Positions 1 to 6,330 of a DNA stretch of 8,522 bases are shown piece after piece. Numbering within the stretch: the first letter of the stretch is position 1; each line of letters starts with the position of its first letter. This stretch comes from Bacteroidota bacterium (GTDB lineage Bacteria; Bacteroidota; Bacteroidia; Bacteroidales; WCHB1-69). The DNA is taken from positions 1-8,522 of the forward strand of contig JAEWUL010000099.1 in the NCBI GenBank assembly GCA_023459435.1. The letters are read 5' to 3'. Under the pieces are notes generated by a model. That model ran no database searches. It was not told the DNA's origin and saw only the letters and a list, made by a program, of their open reading frames with translations. Both the position numbers and the translations under genes were made by a program.

Positions 1-1106
1 TAATAGGACCATCCTAAAATAGTGGAAAATGCAAAGGTGAAAATCCCAATGGAAAGAATATGCTTTCCGAAAAATGGGAGTTTGGAGAAGGCCACATTGG
101 TTAATTTGGCTCCGGAAGTGTGATCAATATCGGGAAATGCGATGATGGAAGTTACTAGAACAATGCCGGTTAATGCACATACCACAACAGTGTCCCAAAA
201 TGTTCCTGTGGATGATACTAAGGCTTGTCTGACCGGATTTTTGGTTTTGGCAGCTGCTGCAATAATGGGTGCAGAGCCCATCCCTGATTCATTTGAAAAC
301 AGCCCCCTGGAGATACCCATCCGGGCTGCCATCATCACCGTAGCACCAATAAAACCACTCCCTGCAGCTGTCGGATTAAAAGCTGATTTCACAATTAAAA
401 TAATGGCGTCGTCAACAAAAGTCCAATTCATGGCTAAAAGGGTTAAACATCCAAGGATGTAAAAAATGGCCATAAAAGGAACCAATGCTTTACAAAAGCT
501 GGCAATCCCTTTTACTCCGAAAAAAATCACTGCTGCTGTAAATGTTGTAAGGATAATCGCCGTTAAATAGGTTGGTATTTTGTATGAATCGTGAAGAAGT
601 ATAGCAATAGAATTGGATTGTATGGTGCACCCAATGCCAAAAGAGGCCAATACGGTGAAAATGGAAAATAATACAGCTAACCATTTCATATTCAGTCCTT
701 TTTCTAAAGCATACATCGGTCCACCCAACATGGTGCCATCAGATGTCTTTTGGCGGTATTTTACGGCTAACAAACCCTCACCATATTTTGTGGCAATACC
801 AAAAACACCCGTTAACCAACACCACAACACAGCTCCTGGTCCACCCAAACTGATGGCAATGGCAACTCCAACAATATTACCTGTTCCAATAGTTGCAGCT
901 AAAGAAGTGGCTAATGCTCCAAATTGGGATACATCACCTTCTGAATCATCTTTTTTGAAAGAAAGTCTGATTGCTTTGAAAATTTTTCTTTGAGGAAATC
1001 TTAAAATAATAGTTAGAAAAAGGTGTGTTCCTAGAAGTAAAATGATCATAGGCCACCCCCATAGATACTGGTTGATTAAATTGAAAAAATCGTGAATATG
1101 TGCCAT
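1..1106 (-). CDS. Alanine/glycine:cation symporter (AGCS family), C-terminus cut off by window edge
   Basis: This reading frame has no stop before the window edge: 368 codons are present from the ATG at 1106, and perhaps 80-150 C-terminal residues are missing relative to usual AGCS lengths. The protein would be an inner-membrane sodium- or proton-coupled importer of alanine or glycine. Family marks seen are GTGNIVGVAIAISLGGPGAV at about residues 74-93, LGGPMYALEKGL at 127-138, and the conserved stretch GISRGLFSNESGMGSAPI at 264-281. Hydrophobic segments alternate with short loops along the whole length, as expected for a LeuT-fold carrier. The start codon follows the mazG stop by 11 bp, so the two genes are probably co-transcribed; no Shine-Dalgarno sequence is obvious. 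The family call is secure. The exact substrate (alanine, glycine or another small amino acid) and coupling ion are inferred from the family only. Confidence 0.93.
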   Translation of the reverse strand, partial: MAHIHDFFNLINQYLWGWPMIILLLGTHLFLTIILRFPQRKIFKAIRLSFKKDDSEGDVSQFGALATSLAATIGTGNIVGVAIAISLGGPGAVLWCWLTGVFGIATKYGEGLLAVKYRQKTSDGTMLGGPMYALEKGLNMKWLAVLFSIFTVLASFGIGCTIQSNSIAILLHDSYKIPTYLTAIILTTFTAAVIFFGVKGIASFCKALVPFMAIFYILGCLTLLAMNWTFVDDAIILIVKSAFNPTAAGSGFIGATVMMAARMGISRGLFSNESGMGSAPIIAAAAKTKNPVRQALVSSTGTFWDTVVVCALTGIVLVTSIIAFPDIDHTSGAKLTNVAFSKLPFFGKHILSIGIFTFAFSTILGWSY

Positions 1107-1117
1107 ATTTTTTGTCT

Positions 1118-1891
1118 TTATTTGTAATCCGCTTTTGCCTCCTGCCAATACTTTTCCATCTCATTAAGATCCATATCTGTAATAGATTTGCCTATATCTT
1201 TCGCTCTGTTTTCAATATGCATGAATCTTTGTATAAACTTGCGATTTGTTTTTTCGAGTGCATCTTCTGGATTTACATTGATAAAACGTGCGTAGTTGAT
1301 TAAAGCAAACAATAAATCACCAAATTCATCCTCAATTCTTTCACTCTTCTGTGATACTTCTGCTTTAAATTCATCTAATTCTTCCATCACTTTTTCCCAC
1401 ACCTGATCCACATGATCCCAATCAAACCCTACTCCTCTGGCTTTTTCCTGGATCCTGTATGATTTAACCATAGCAGGTAACGATTTCGGAACCCCACTTA
1501 AAACAGATCTGTTCCCTTCAGTTAACTTTATCTTTTCCCAATTCTCTTTTACTTCATCAGCGCTTTGTACTTTTACATCACTGAAAATATGAGGATGTCT
1601 TCGGATCAGTTTTTCAGAAATCCCATTTAAAACGGTCTCGATATCAAATAGATTCTGTTCCTGACCCAGTTTAGCATAAAAAACAATATGTAACATCATG
1701 TCTCCCAGCTCTTTTCCAATATCTTCATACTGTTTGTCTATGATGGCATCGGATAACTCATAGGTTTCTTCAATGGTTAAATATCTAAGACTCTCAAATG
1801 TTTGTTTGCTATCCCAGGGACATTTAACCCTTAGTTCATCCATAATATCGAGTAATCTTTTAAAAGCAATGAGTCTTTTATCGGTTTCCAT
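1118..1891 (-). CDS. mazG: Nucleoside triphosphate pyrophosphohydrolase MazG
   Basis: This 257-residue protein hydrolyses (d)NTPs to the monophosphate and pyrophosphate, a cytosolic housekeeping or nucleotide-pool cleansing activity. It has the tandem two-domain build and the length of E. coli MazG (about 263 aa). The N-terminal domain has CPWDSKQTFESLRYLTIEET (24-43), with metal-binding EExxE at 41-45 and ExxD at 61-64. Family-typical RRHPHIFSD lies at 97-105 and VGFDWD at 154-159. The C-terminal domain repeats the motif with EELDE at 170-174 and EFGD at 189-192. Both metal sites therefore look intact. The ATG at 1891 gives the expected N-terminus beginning just before the LLDIMDELR helix. 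It is the first gene of a probable operon with the downstream symporter, and a matching promoter lies 25 bp upstream. There is no mazE/mazF pair nearby, so a toxin-antitoxin context is not supported. Confidence 0.95.
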   Translation of the reverse strand: METDKRLIAFKRLLDIMDELRVKCPWDSKQTFESLRYLTIEETYELSDAIIDKQYEDIGKELGDMMLHIVFYAKLGQEQNLFDIETVLNGISEKLIRRHPHIFSDVKVQSADEVKENWEKIKLTEGNRSVLSGVPKSLPAMVKSYRIQEKARGVGFDWDHVDQVWEKVMEELDEFKAEVSQKSERIEDEFGDLLFALINYARFINVNPEDALEKTNRKFIQRFMHIENRAKDIGKSITDMDLNEMEKYWQEAKADYK

Positions 1892-1916
1892 TAAGTGTTT
1901 TTTAGTTTTTAACTTG

Positions 1917-1947
1917 CAAAAATACTAAATAATCTAACAGATAACAA
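1917..1947 (-). promoter_or_regulatory. Predicted Bacteroidota-type promoter of mazG
   Basis: Reading the minus strand, TTG (1947-1945) is followed after 20 bp by TATTTTTG (1924-1917). This fits the Bacteroidota -33/-7 pattern TTG-N17-23-TAnnTTTG. Transcription would start near 1910, giving a leader of about 18-20 nt before the mazG ATG. The -33 element lies inside a 7-bp tandem repeat. The promoter is about 50 bp from the left end of the insertion sequence and so is not disrupted by it. Confidence 0.6.
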
Positions 1948-1960
1948 GTAACAAGTAACA
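1935..1960. repeat. 7-bp tandem repeat (TAACAAG), about 3.7 units
   Basis: The units read TAACAGA, TAACAAG, TAACAAG, TAACA, with a strict 7-bp step over 26 bp. The array covers the predicted -33 element of the mazG promoter, because the reverse complement of each CAA is a TTG. It lies outside the insertion sequence. Confidence 0.7.
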
Positions 1961-1986
1961 TTTATAATGAAAAATGGAGTACTTGA

Positions 1987-1996
1987 ACACATGAAC
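1987..1996. repeat. Left copy of imperfect target-site duplication
   Basis: ACACATGAAC abuts the left terminal inverted repeat. It matches ACGCATGAAC at 3487-3496 at 9 of 10 positions. ISAs1-family elements are known to make 8-10 bp duplications. A 9-bp reading (1987-1995 and 3487-3495) is equally possible and would make both element ends the same length. Confidence 0.7.
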
Positions 1997-2017
1997 CAGG
2001 GCTAAAGCATTAAAAAT
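1997..2017 (+). repeat. Left terminal inverted repeat of the insertion sequence
   Basis: This 21-bp sequence starts CAGGGCTAAAGC and is the exact reverse complement of 3465-3485. Similarity becomes patchy further inwards. Confidence 0.93.
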
Positions 2018-2040
2018 ATAACGATAAGTGAATGAGATGC

Positions 2041-2056
2041 TTCAAGTTTCAAGTTC
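2041..2056. repeat. Short direct repeat TTCAAGT x2 inside the insertion sequence
   Basis: Two adjacent 7-bp units (2041-2047 and 2048-2054) are followed by TC. They lie in the non-coding stretch downstream of the transposase gene, near the left end of the element. The array is too short to carry a functional claim. Confidence 0.4.
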
Positions 2057-2111
2057 GGAGCCATTTCAAAAAAAATCGATTTAAATATCTGTTTTTACTT
2101 AAAATTTGGTA

Positions 2112-2141
2112 CAAAAGTGCAAATTAAACCCGCACTTGTTG
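2112..2141 (-). terminator. Possible transposase terminator hairpin
   Basis: On the minus strand, AAGTGC (2137-2132) pairs with GCACTT (2120-2115) around an 11-nt loop. The outer CAA/TTG bases extend the stem if one bulge is allowed. The stem starts about 47 bp after the transposase stop and is followed only by a short T-rich tail. It could end transposase transcription and limit read-through into mazG. The weak U-tract makes this tentative. Confidence 0.35.
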
Positions 2142-2187
2142 AAAATCAAGTAGATATAAACTGAAAGAAGATTGTTTTTGTCTAATA

Positions 2188-3294
2188 TTATAGTAAATTC
2201 ATCAGATGAAAGAAAAGCTCTTCAGACCAACCTGCCCGTAGTCTTTTTGAATTTACACTTCCTTTAAAATAAGGATTTTCTTTATCTTTTTTTATTATAT
2301 TTAGAGCTATCTTATTGATTATATTGAAGTTTTGAGCGGAATTACCTGCTCTTTTAGCACTATTATCTTCATTAAATAAAACATCTAAACTCCAATGCAA
2401 TTTATTTTCAACACCCCAATGAGATCTAGTTGATCCAGCTATCCTTCGATGATCTTTTAACGAAGATATAAAATAACGTGTTTCGGAAGTTGTTACTGAT
2501 GTTTTTTTGTCGGTTCTAGTACTCACTACTTTAATGATTGAATGTAAATTTTTCCAATAATCTGTGTCATGAATAAAGTCTAAATTATTGGATATATAGT
2601 ATTTGCGATTTTCTATACGCCCATGTCCAAAATCTTCAGTTTCAATTATTTCGGATTTTACATTATGATCAAAACTTCTAACAACATCGTCATAAAGATT
2701 AGGTTGATTCTCTTTGAGAGAAAGGATATAATCAGCTTCTTTATCTACTATTTTTTCAGCAATATCTTTTTGACAGCCCATAGCATCTATTGTAATAACA
2801 GCTCCTGATATAAAAAGAGCATCCAATAAGTCAGGGATGGCTGTAATTTCATTACTCTTTTCACTAACTCTAATCTGTCCTAAAACAATTTCATTCTCAC
2901 TTGCCCATGCACTAACAATATGAATTGGATTATTTTCATTCATTCTATTAGCTCTTCTGATTGATTTTCCATCAATGTTAATTGTTTCATTTTCAATCTT
3001 TTTAACTAAAGAACATGTCCATTTCAGAAAACATTCCTCAAAATTTTGGGGATCTAACGCTGTAAAAAAACGCCTAAATGTATCACTACAAGGGATCCCA
3101 TTTTTAAGATCTAAAAACTTCTCAAACCATTCTTTTTTTGCCAAACCAAACTGATGGATATCTTCCCATGATTCTGCTTTACAAATCACAGCACCAATTG
3201 CAATAGCAATAATATTGATGAGTGGATGAAGTTTCTTTCTATCGATACGATGATCTTCAATTTCATTGAAAAAATTTAAAAAATTTGAATTCAT
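2188..3294 (-). CDS. ISAs1-family DDE transposase
   Basis: This 368-residue protein is the full-length transposase of the surrounding element (ISAs1 family, the group that includes the H-repeat-associated proteins). It catalyses cut and strand transfer at the terminal inverted repeats. The N-terminus has FLNFFNEIEDHRIDRKKLHP (5-24), the family's opening domain. The catalytic triad can be placed at D108 in INIDGKSIRR, D170 in VITIDAMGCQ, and E296 in SHWGVENKLHWSLDVLFNED. All are in family-typical surroundings. ADYILSLKENQPNLYDDV at 187-204 is also characteristic. No frameshift or internal stop is present, so the enzyme looks intact. The ATG at 3294 is preceded by a TAnnTTTG box 29 bp away. The gene is oriented towards mazG, with its stop codon about 300 bp from the mazG start. 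Confidence 0.95.
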   Translation of the reverse strand: MNSNFLNFFNEIEDHRIDRKKLHPLINIIAIAIGAVICKAESWEDIHQFGLAKKEWFEKFLDLKNGIPCSDTFRRFFTALDPQNFEECFLKWTCSLVKKIENETINIDGKSIRRANRMNENNPIHIVSAWASENEIVLGQIRVSEKSNEITAIPDLLDALFISGAVITIDAMGCQKDIAEKIVDKEADYILSLKENQPNLYDDVVRSFDHNVKSEIIETEDFGHGRIENRKYYISNNLDFIHDTDYWKNLHSIIKVVSTRTDKKTSVTTSETRYFISSLKDHRRIAGSTRSHWGVENKLHWSLDVLFNEDNSAKRAGNSAQNFNIINKIALNIIKKDKENPYFKGSVNSKRLRAGWSEELFFHLMNLL

Positions 3295-3322
3295 AATTTG
3301 CTTTATTTAGTTGATTAATAAG

Positions 3323-3330
3323 CAAATATA
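3323..3330 (-). promoter_or_regulatory. Predicted -7 box of the transposase promoter
   Basis: The minus strand reads TATATTTG, an exact match to TAnnTTTG, ending 29 bp before the transposase ATG. A TTTTG lies upstream at 3350-3346, but the 15-bp gap is shorter than the usual 17-23, so the -33 element is unclear. Confidence 0.45.
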
Positions 3331-3464
3331 CTATTTTTTTTAATACAAAATTCATCTATCTATCTGATTGTTAATAACTTACATAAATTGTTGATAACTA
3401 TTTGTATTTCAATTATTTAAGTCATTTTAAACTAAGTTAGTGAGCGTATTGTTTAGTTTGTCAC

Positions 3465-3485
3465 ATTTTTAATGCTTTAGCCCTG
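3465..3485 (-). repeat. Right terminal inverted repeat of the insertion sequence
   Basis: This is the exact 21-bp reverse complement of 1997-2017, ending GCTTTAGCCCTG on the plus strand. Confidence 0.93.
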
Positions 3486-3486
3486 C

Positions 3487-3496
3487 ACGCATGAAC
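3487..3496. repeat. Right copy of imperfect target-site duplication
   Basis: ACGCATGAAC differs from the left copy (1987-1996) at one base, the third. One extra C at 3486 separates it from the perfect inverted repeat. Confidence 0.7.
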
Positions 3497-3502
3497 CCCA
3501 AC

Positions 3503-3534
3503 CTGTTTTTATTGTACAAATTTCATTACTTTTG
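3503..3534 (+). promoter_or_regulatory. Predicted promoter of the outer-membrane receptor gene
   Basis: TACTTTTG at 3527-3534 matches the Bacteroidota -7 consensus TAnnTTTG. The best-spaced -33 candidate is CTG at 3503-3505 (21-bp gap, one mismatch to TTG). TTG at 3512-3514 is too close at 12 bp. Transcription would start near 3541, leaving a leader of about 12 nt. The -33 region begins only about 17 bp from the insertion sequence end, so the core promoter is intact but any upstream control site was probably displaced. Confidence 0.5.
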
Positions 3535-3552
3535 CACCCTTAAATTTTTGAT

Positions 3553-5931
3553 ATGAGTAGCAAAAAAACATTTTTAACGATCCTCCTTTTTTCTCTTTTT
3601 ACTGCATTTGCGCAAAAAGAGAAACCGTTTTCCATCTCTGGTGTTATAATTGACTCTCTTTCTAAAGCTCCCGTTAGTTATGCTTCTGTGGTTTTTTATC
3701 ACCTTCCAGACTCCAATTTGTATAACGGTGTGGTTTCGGATGTTTCTGGTAATTTTAAAATGAACAATATTCCTAAAGGATTCTATTTGATGAAGATCAA
3801 TTTTATGGGGTATAAAAAAGTACAATTTGAACTGGAAATACAAAACGAAAATATTGTTTTTAAAAAACCCTTTCTTCTTCAACCCCTCTATAATACCATT
3901 GAGGGAGTGGAGATCTCAACATCTAAAATTTATAGCTCCAAAACAGAACAAGGAACAATCCTAAATGTGAAAGACGCTCCTGAAGGTCTCTCTGGGTCAA
4001 TATTGGATATTATAAAGCAACAAACTGGCGTTTCTATAGATGAATCAGGAAATGTGTATATTAGAGGAAATGCTAATATTTTAATTTTGTTTGATGGGGT
4101 CCCTGTAAATTCCTCTTTTTTACAAACAACCTCCGCAAGTTCATTGGAAAGTATTGAAATTATTACTACCCCTGACAGTAAATATGATGCAGAAGGAACC
4201 GGGGGAATCATCAATATTGTTTCTAAAAAAAACATGGTCTCTGGTCTTAGTGGAGAGATCTCACTCAAAATCGGTATCCCATTTCAAATCAATGGTGGCG
4301 TACAATTAAATCTTGCCAAACCTAAATATTCATTGGTGTTTCAATATTATGGAAATTATAACCCAGAAGATATTCATAGTGTGTTGTTTAGAGAGATTAA
4401 ATCAAATGATATTTCAGTAAATCAAATCATACATAATAAAAAAATTCAATATTTACATCAGGCAAGTCTCTTTTTTAACTATAAATGGTCCCCGAAAGAA
4501 CAAATCTCTTTGAGTTTAAATACCTCCTTTCCTACAATAGATCAAATTCAAAACATTCGTGGAGAACAAGAAATCGATTCCACCGAAAGTAGTTACTTGA
4601 GGAGAAATTTGATCTCTTTTCAAAGAAAAACGTTCTACTCAGCCCTCACTTTTGAAAAAGTATTTGTGAAAAAGAAACACGAACTCTCTTCTGTGATCTC
4701 ATTTTCTCGGATCAAAGGGAACAGACCAGCGGAGTATTATAATCAAGACCTTCTGATTCAGAAATCTTTCGGTGGAGGTGCCCCAACAAATGCCTCTATT
4801 CAAGTTGACTATTTTAATTCTATCGGTAAAATCGACAAAGTAGAAATGGGAGTTAAATGGTTTTATAGATGGAATGACTTTCAATATGCCTTTTTTGATT
4901 TAGATTTACTAGAGAATCAATGGATTTTTAACACACAGTATAGCAATGATTTGCAACACAAAGAGCAAATTGCTTCTGCGTATCTGATGGCTTCAGATTC
5001 CTTGTCCAAAAGATTGTTCTTAAAAGTGGGCGCAAGAATCGAATATAACCATTCTGAACTTGTTCAACTCACTCTCAATGATACCAATTCCTACCAATAT
5101 CTTTCCCCATTCCCTTTTTTAATGTTAAAATACCAATTAAATCCAAATAACCAGTTCGTATTTCAAATCAACAGAAGAATTACCAGACCCACTTACCCAC
5201 AACTAAATCCGTACATCAATTTGATTGACCAACTTACCTATGAAACAGGTAATAAAAATGTGCAACCTGAAGTGATTGATAAAGCTGAATTATCATTCTC
5301 CTTCGTGGATAAAAGATTCATTTTTAACTTGAATCTTTATTCTAGCATTACACAACGGTTTATCACCCAGGTCTCTCTTCTTTCTAATGATAATCAATTA
5401 GCCATAACTTACGTTAATGGCGACAAACAGTTTAAAAACGGATCAGATCTTGATCTAAAAATTATTCCCAACAAAAGAATCTATTTTCAAATAGAACTCT
5501 CTCTCTTCTATACACAAACTACAGGGGTCTATAATGAAGTGGATCTTTCCTCGAACAATTTTTCCTGGAAAGGAAATCTTAAACTTAACCTAAATCCTTG
5601 GGGAAAAGGGGAGTTTCAATTCGCAGCCGTTTACAACGCTCCGATCCAAATGCCCCAATTTAATATTGAAGATATCTATTACTTTAACATATCCTATACA
5701 CAAAAACTATGGGGTGATAAATTATGGATTCAACTCTCCATTGTCGATCTTTTAAATACTCAAAAATGGGTAATCCATTCAGATAATCTAGTCTATTCAC
5801 TAGATAACACCAGTAAAAGTGAAACCAGAAAACTATGGTTAGGGATAACTTACAGATTTAATTCTTATAAAGCACCCAAAATCAACAAACAACCTAATCC
5901 AGAGGATGATAATGGTATGATAAAGTTTTAG
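3553..5931 (+). CDS. Outer-membrane beta-barrel TonB-dependent receptor with carboxypeptidase-regulatory-like domain
   Basis: This 792-residue protein probably imports an unidentified ligand across the outer membrane using TonB energy. A signal peptide is visible (KK, then a hydrophobic stretch, AFA/Q cleavage at about 20/21). Residues 26-110 form a carboxypeptidase-regulatory-like beta-sandwich (ISGVIIDSLSKAPVSYASVV ... GNFKMNNIPKGFYLMKINFMGYKK). Residues about 130-226 are a TonB plug, with IRGNANILILFDGVPV (170-185) and SIEIITTPDSKYDAEGTGGI (200-219), the latter diagnostic of the OMP_b-brl_3 group. The rest is a large barrel rich in alternating aromatic strands, ending near LGITYRFNS with a short hydrophilic tail. 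Full length is typical. There is no SusD partner, FecR/sigma pair or enzyme beside it, so this is not a recognisable polysaccharide locus and no substrate can be assigned. The gene stands alone between the insertion sequence and convergent tex. Confidence 0.9.
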   Translation: MSSKKTFLTILLFSLFTAFAQKEKPFSISGVIIDSLSKAPVSYASVVFYHLPDSNLYNGVVSDVSGNFKMNNIPKGFYLMKINFMGYKKVQFELEIQNENIVFKKPFLLQPLYNTIEGVEISTSKIYSSKTEQGTILNVKDAPEGLSGSILDIIKQQTGVSIDESGNVYIRGNANILILFDGVPVNSSFLQTTSASSLESIEIITTPDSKYDAEGTGGIINIVSKKNMVSGLSGEISLKIGIPFQINGGVQLNLAKPKYSLVFQYYGNYNPEDIHSVLFREIKSNDISVNQIIHNKKIQYLHQASLFFNYKWSPKEQISLSLNTSFPTIDQIQNIRGEQEIDSTESSYLRRNLISFQRKTFYSALTFEKVFVKKKHELSSVISFSRIKGNRPAEYYNQDLLIQKSFGGGAPTNASIQVDYFNSIGKIDKVEMGVKWFYRWNDFQYAFFDLDLLENQWIFNTQYSNDLQHKEQIASAYLMASDSLSKRLFLKVGARIEYNHSELVQLTLNDTNSYQYLSPFPFLMLKYQLNPNNQFVFQINRRITRPTYPQLNPYINLIDQLTYETGNKNVQPEVIDKAELSFSFVDKRFIFNLNLYSSITQRFITQVSLLSNDNQLAITYVNGDKQFKNGSDLDLKIIPNKRIYFQIELSLFYTQTTGVYNEVDLSSNNFSWKGNLKLNLNPWGKGEFQFAAVYNAPIQMPQFNIEDIYYFNISYTQKLWGDKLWIQLSIVDLLNTQKWVIHSDNLVYSLDNTSKSETRKLWLGITYRFNSYKAPKINKQPNPEDDNGMIKF

Positions 5932-5952
5932 TCCTTATTTTTGATATCCCTG

Positions 5953-5980
5953 GATTTTTTGGCTCAAAATTAAAAAAATC
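5953..5980 (+). terminator. Weak candidate terminator after the receptor gene
   Basis: GATTTTTT (5953-5960) can pair with AAAAAATC (5973-5980) around a 12-nt loop, followed by a T-rich run to 5998. It starts 22 bp after the receptor stop. The stem holds a single G-C pair, so its stability is doubtful. Confidence 0.3.
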
Positions 5981-5998
5981 ATTTTAGTTTAGTTTTTT

Positions 5999-6189
5999 AT
6001 AGCACGCTGATGACACAGATTAAACAGATTTACGCAGATTAATTTAGTCAAAATCACATAATTTAAAAGGGTTCTCTATAAAATCAAAATACAACAGTAA
6101 TAAAATTCATATTTTCAAAAATCAATTAAAAATTTTTATTACAAATAAAACTGTGGTCATCTGTTTAATCAGCGTCATCTGTATGCTAT
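5999..6189. repeat. 42-bp imperfect inverted repeat around a 107-bp AT-rich core
   Basis: The left arm 5999-6040 and right arm 6148-6189 are reverse complements at roughly three quarters of positions. They share an exact 12-bp core GATTAAACAGAT (6018-6029; complement at 6159-6170). Within each arm the sequence steps in units of 9, 9 and 10 bp; the left arm reads CTGATGACA, CAGATTAAA, CAGATTTACG, CAGATTAAT. The arms could form a long hairpin between convergent genes. No flanking duplication is apparent and no open frame lies within. It could be a MITE-like remnant, a dispersed intergenic repeat, or a paired array. Confidence 0.7.
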
Positions 6190-6290
6190 TTTGGTTATAG
6201 CTTTTCCAGGTTATGGAATATTAATTTTTTATTGAGAAAATTGTATTTTATAATGTATACATGAAATATGTAAGAATTTAACCCTTCAAC

Positions 6291-6330
6291 ACATTGGCAC
6301 ATTAGCTTATTATCTCATTAGCTTATTAAC
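6291..6330. repeat. Degenerate 8-bp tandem array abutting the tex stop codon
   Basis: Five consecutive 8-bp units read ACATTGGC, ACATTAGC, TTATTATC, TCATTAGC, TTATTAAC. A 13-bp word, CATTAGCTTATTA, recurs exactly at 6300-6312 and 6316-6328. The last base of the array is the last base of the tex stop codon on the minus strand. Confidence 0.6.

Larger units (their letters stand above)
1997..3486 (-). mobile_element. Complete ISAs1-family insertion sequence, about 1.49 kb
   Basis: The element is bounded by 21-bp perfect inverted repeats (1997-2017 and 3465-3485). Each begins CAGGG when read inwards, the end typical of ISAs1-family elements. It carries a single full-length transposase gene on the minus strand and is flanked by an imperfect 10-bp duplication. 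About 170 bp of non-coding sequence lies on each side of the transposase gene, and the total of about 1.49 kb is within the family range. The exact outer base is uncertain by one nucleotide on each side (1996/1997 and 3485/3486). It sits between the divergently oriented mazG and receptor genes, beyond both predicted core promoters. Transposase transcription points towards mazG. Confidence 0.92.
5932..6329. other. Convergent intergenic region, AT-rich, repeat-bearing, no gene seen
   Basis: These 398 bp separate the stop codons of the receptor gene and tex. I see no convincing reading frame, tRNA or known RNA. The contents are a weak A/T-only hairpin after the receptor gene, a 42-bp imperfect inverted repeat around an AT-rich core, a perfect 12-bp AT palindrome at 6127-6138, and a degenerate 8-bp array next to the tex stop. 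Confidence 0.7.

Noticed and set aside
142..993. Plus-strand reading frames at 142-462 and 613-993, and a minus-strand frame at 490-684
   Set aside because: They overlap the AGCS symporter gene in other frames. Their sequences have no family resemblance, whereas the symporter frame carries the family motifs throughout.
946..1303. Frames at 946-1164 (minus) and 1100-1303 (plus)
   Set aside because: Both straddle or overlap the mazG/symporter junction and both real coding frames; low-complexity products with no start signal.
1118..1891. MazG as part of a toxin-antitoxin or phage-defence island
   Set aside because: No mazE, mazF, relA or defence genes are visible. The protein is the ordinary two-domain housekeeping form next to a transporter.
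3512..3519. Palindrome TTGTACAA between the -33 and -7 regions of the receptor promoter, considered as an operator
   Set aside because: Only 8 bp, with no extension of symmetry and no second copy; expected often enough by chance in AT-rich DNA.
2623..4884. Small frames antisense to the transposase (2623-2808) and to the receptor (3574-3882, 3930-4268, 4699-4884)
   Set aside because: They are shadows of well-supported coding sequences, with no upstream promoter-like box and no recognisable domain.
3553..5931. Polysaccharide utilisation locus
   Set aside because: No SusD-like lipoprotein, glycoside hydrolase or hybrid regulator accompanies the receptor; its barrel type differs from SusC.
5999..6330. 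Repeats in the convergent intergenic region considered as a CRISPR array
   Set aside because: Units are 8-10 bp with no spacers and no cas genes; the paired arms are inverted, not direct.
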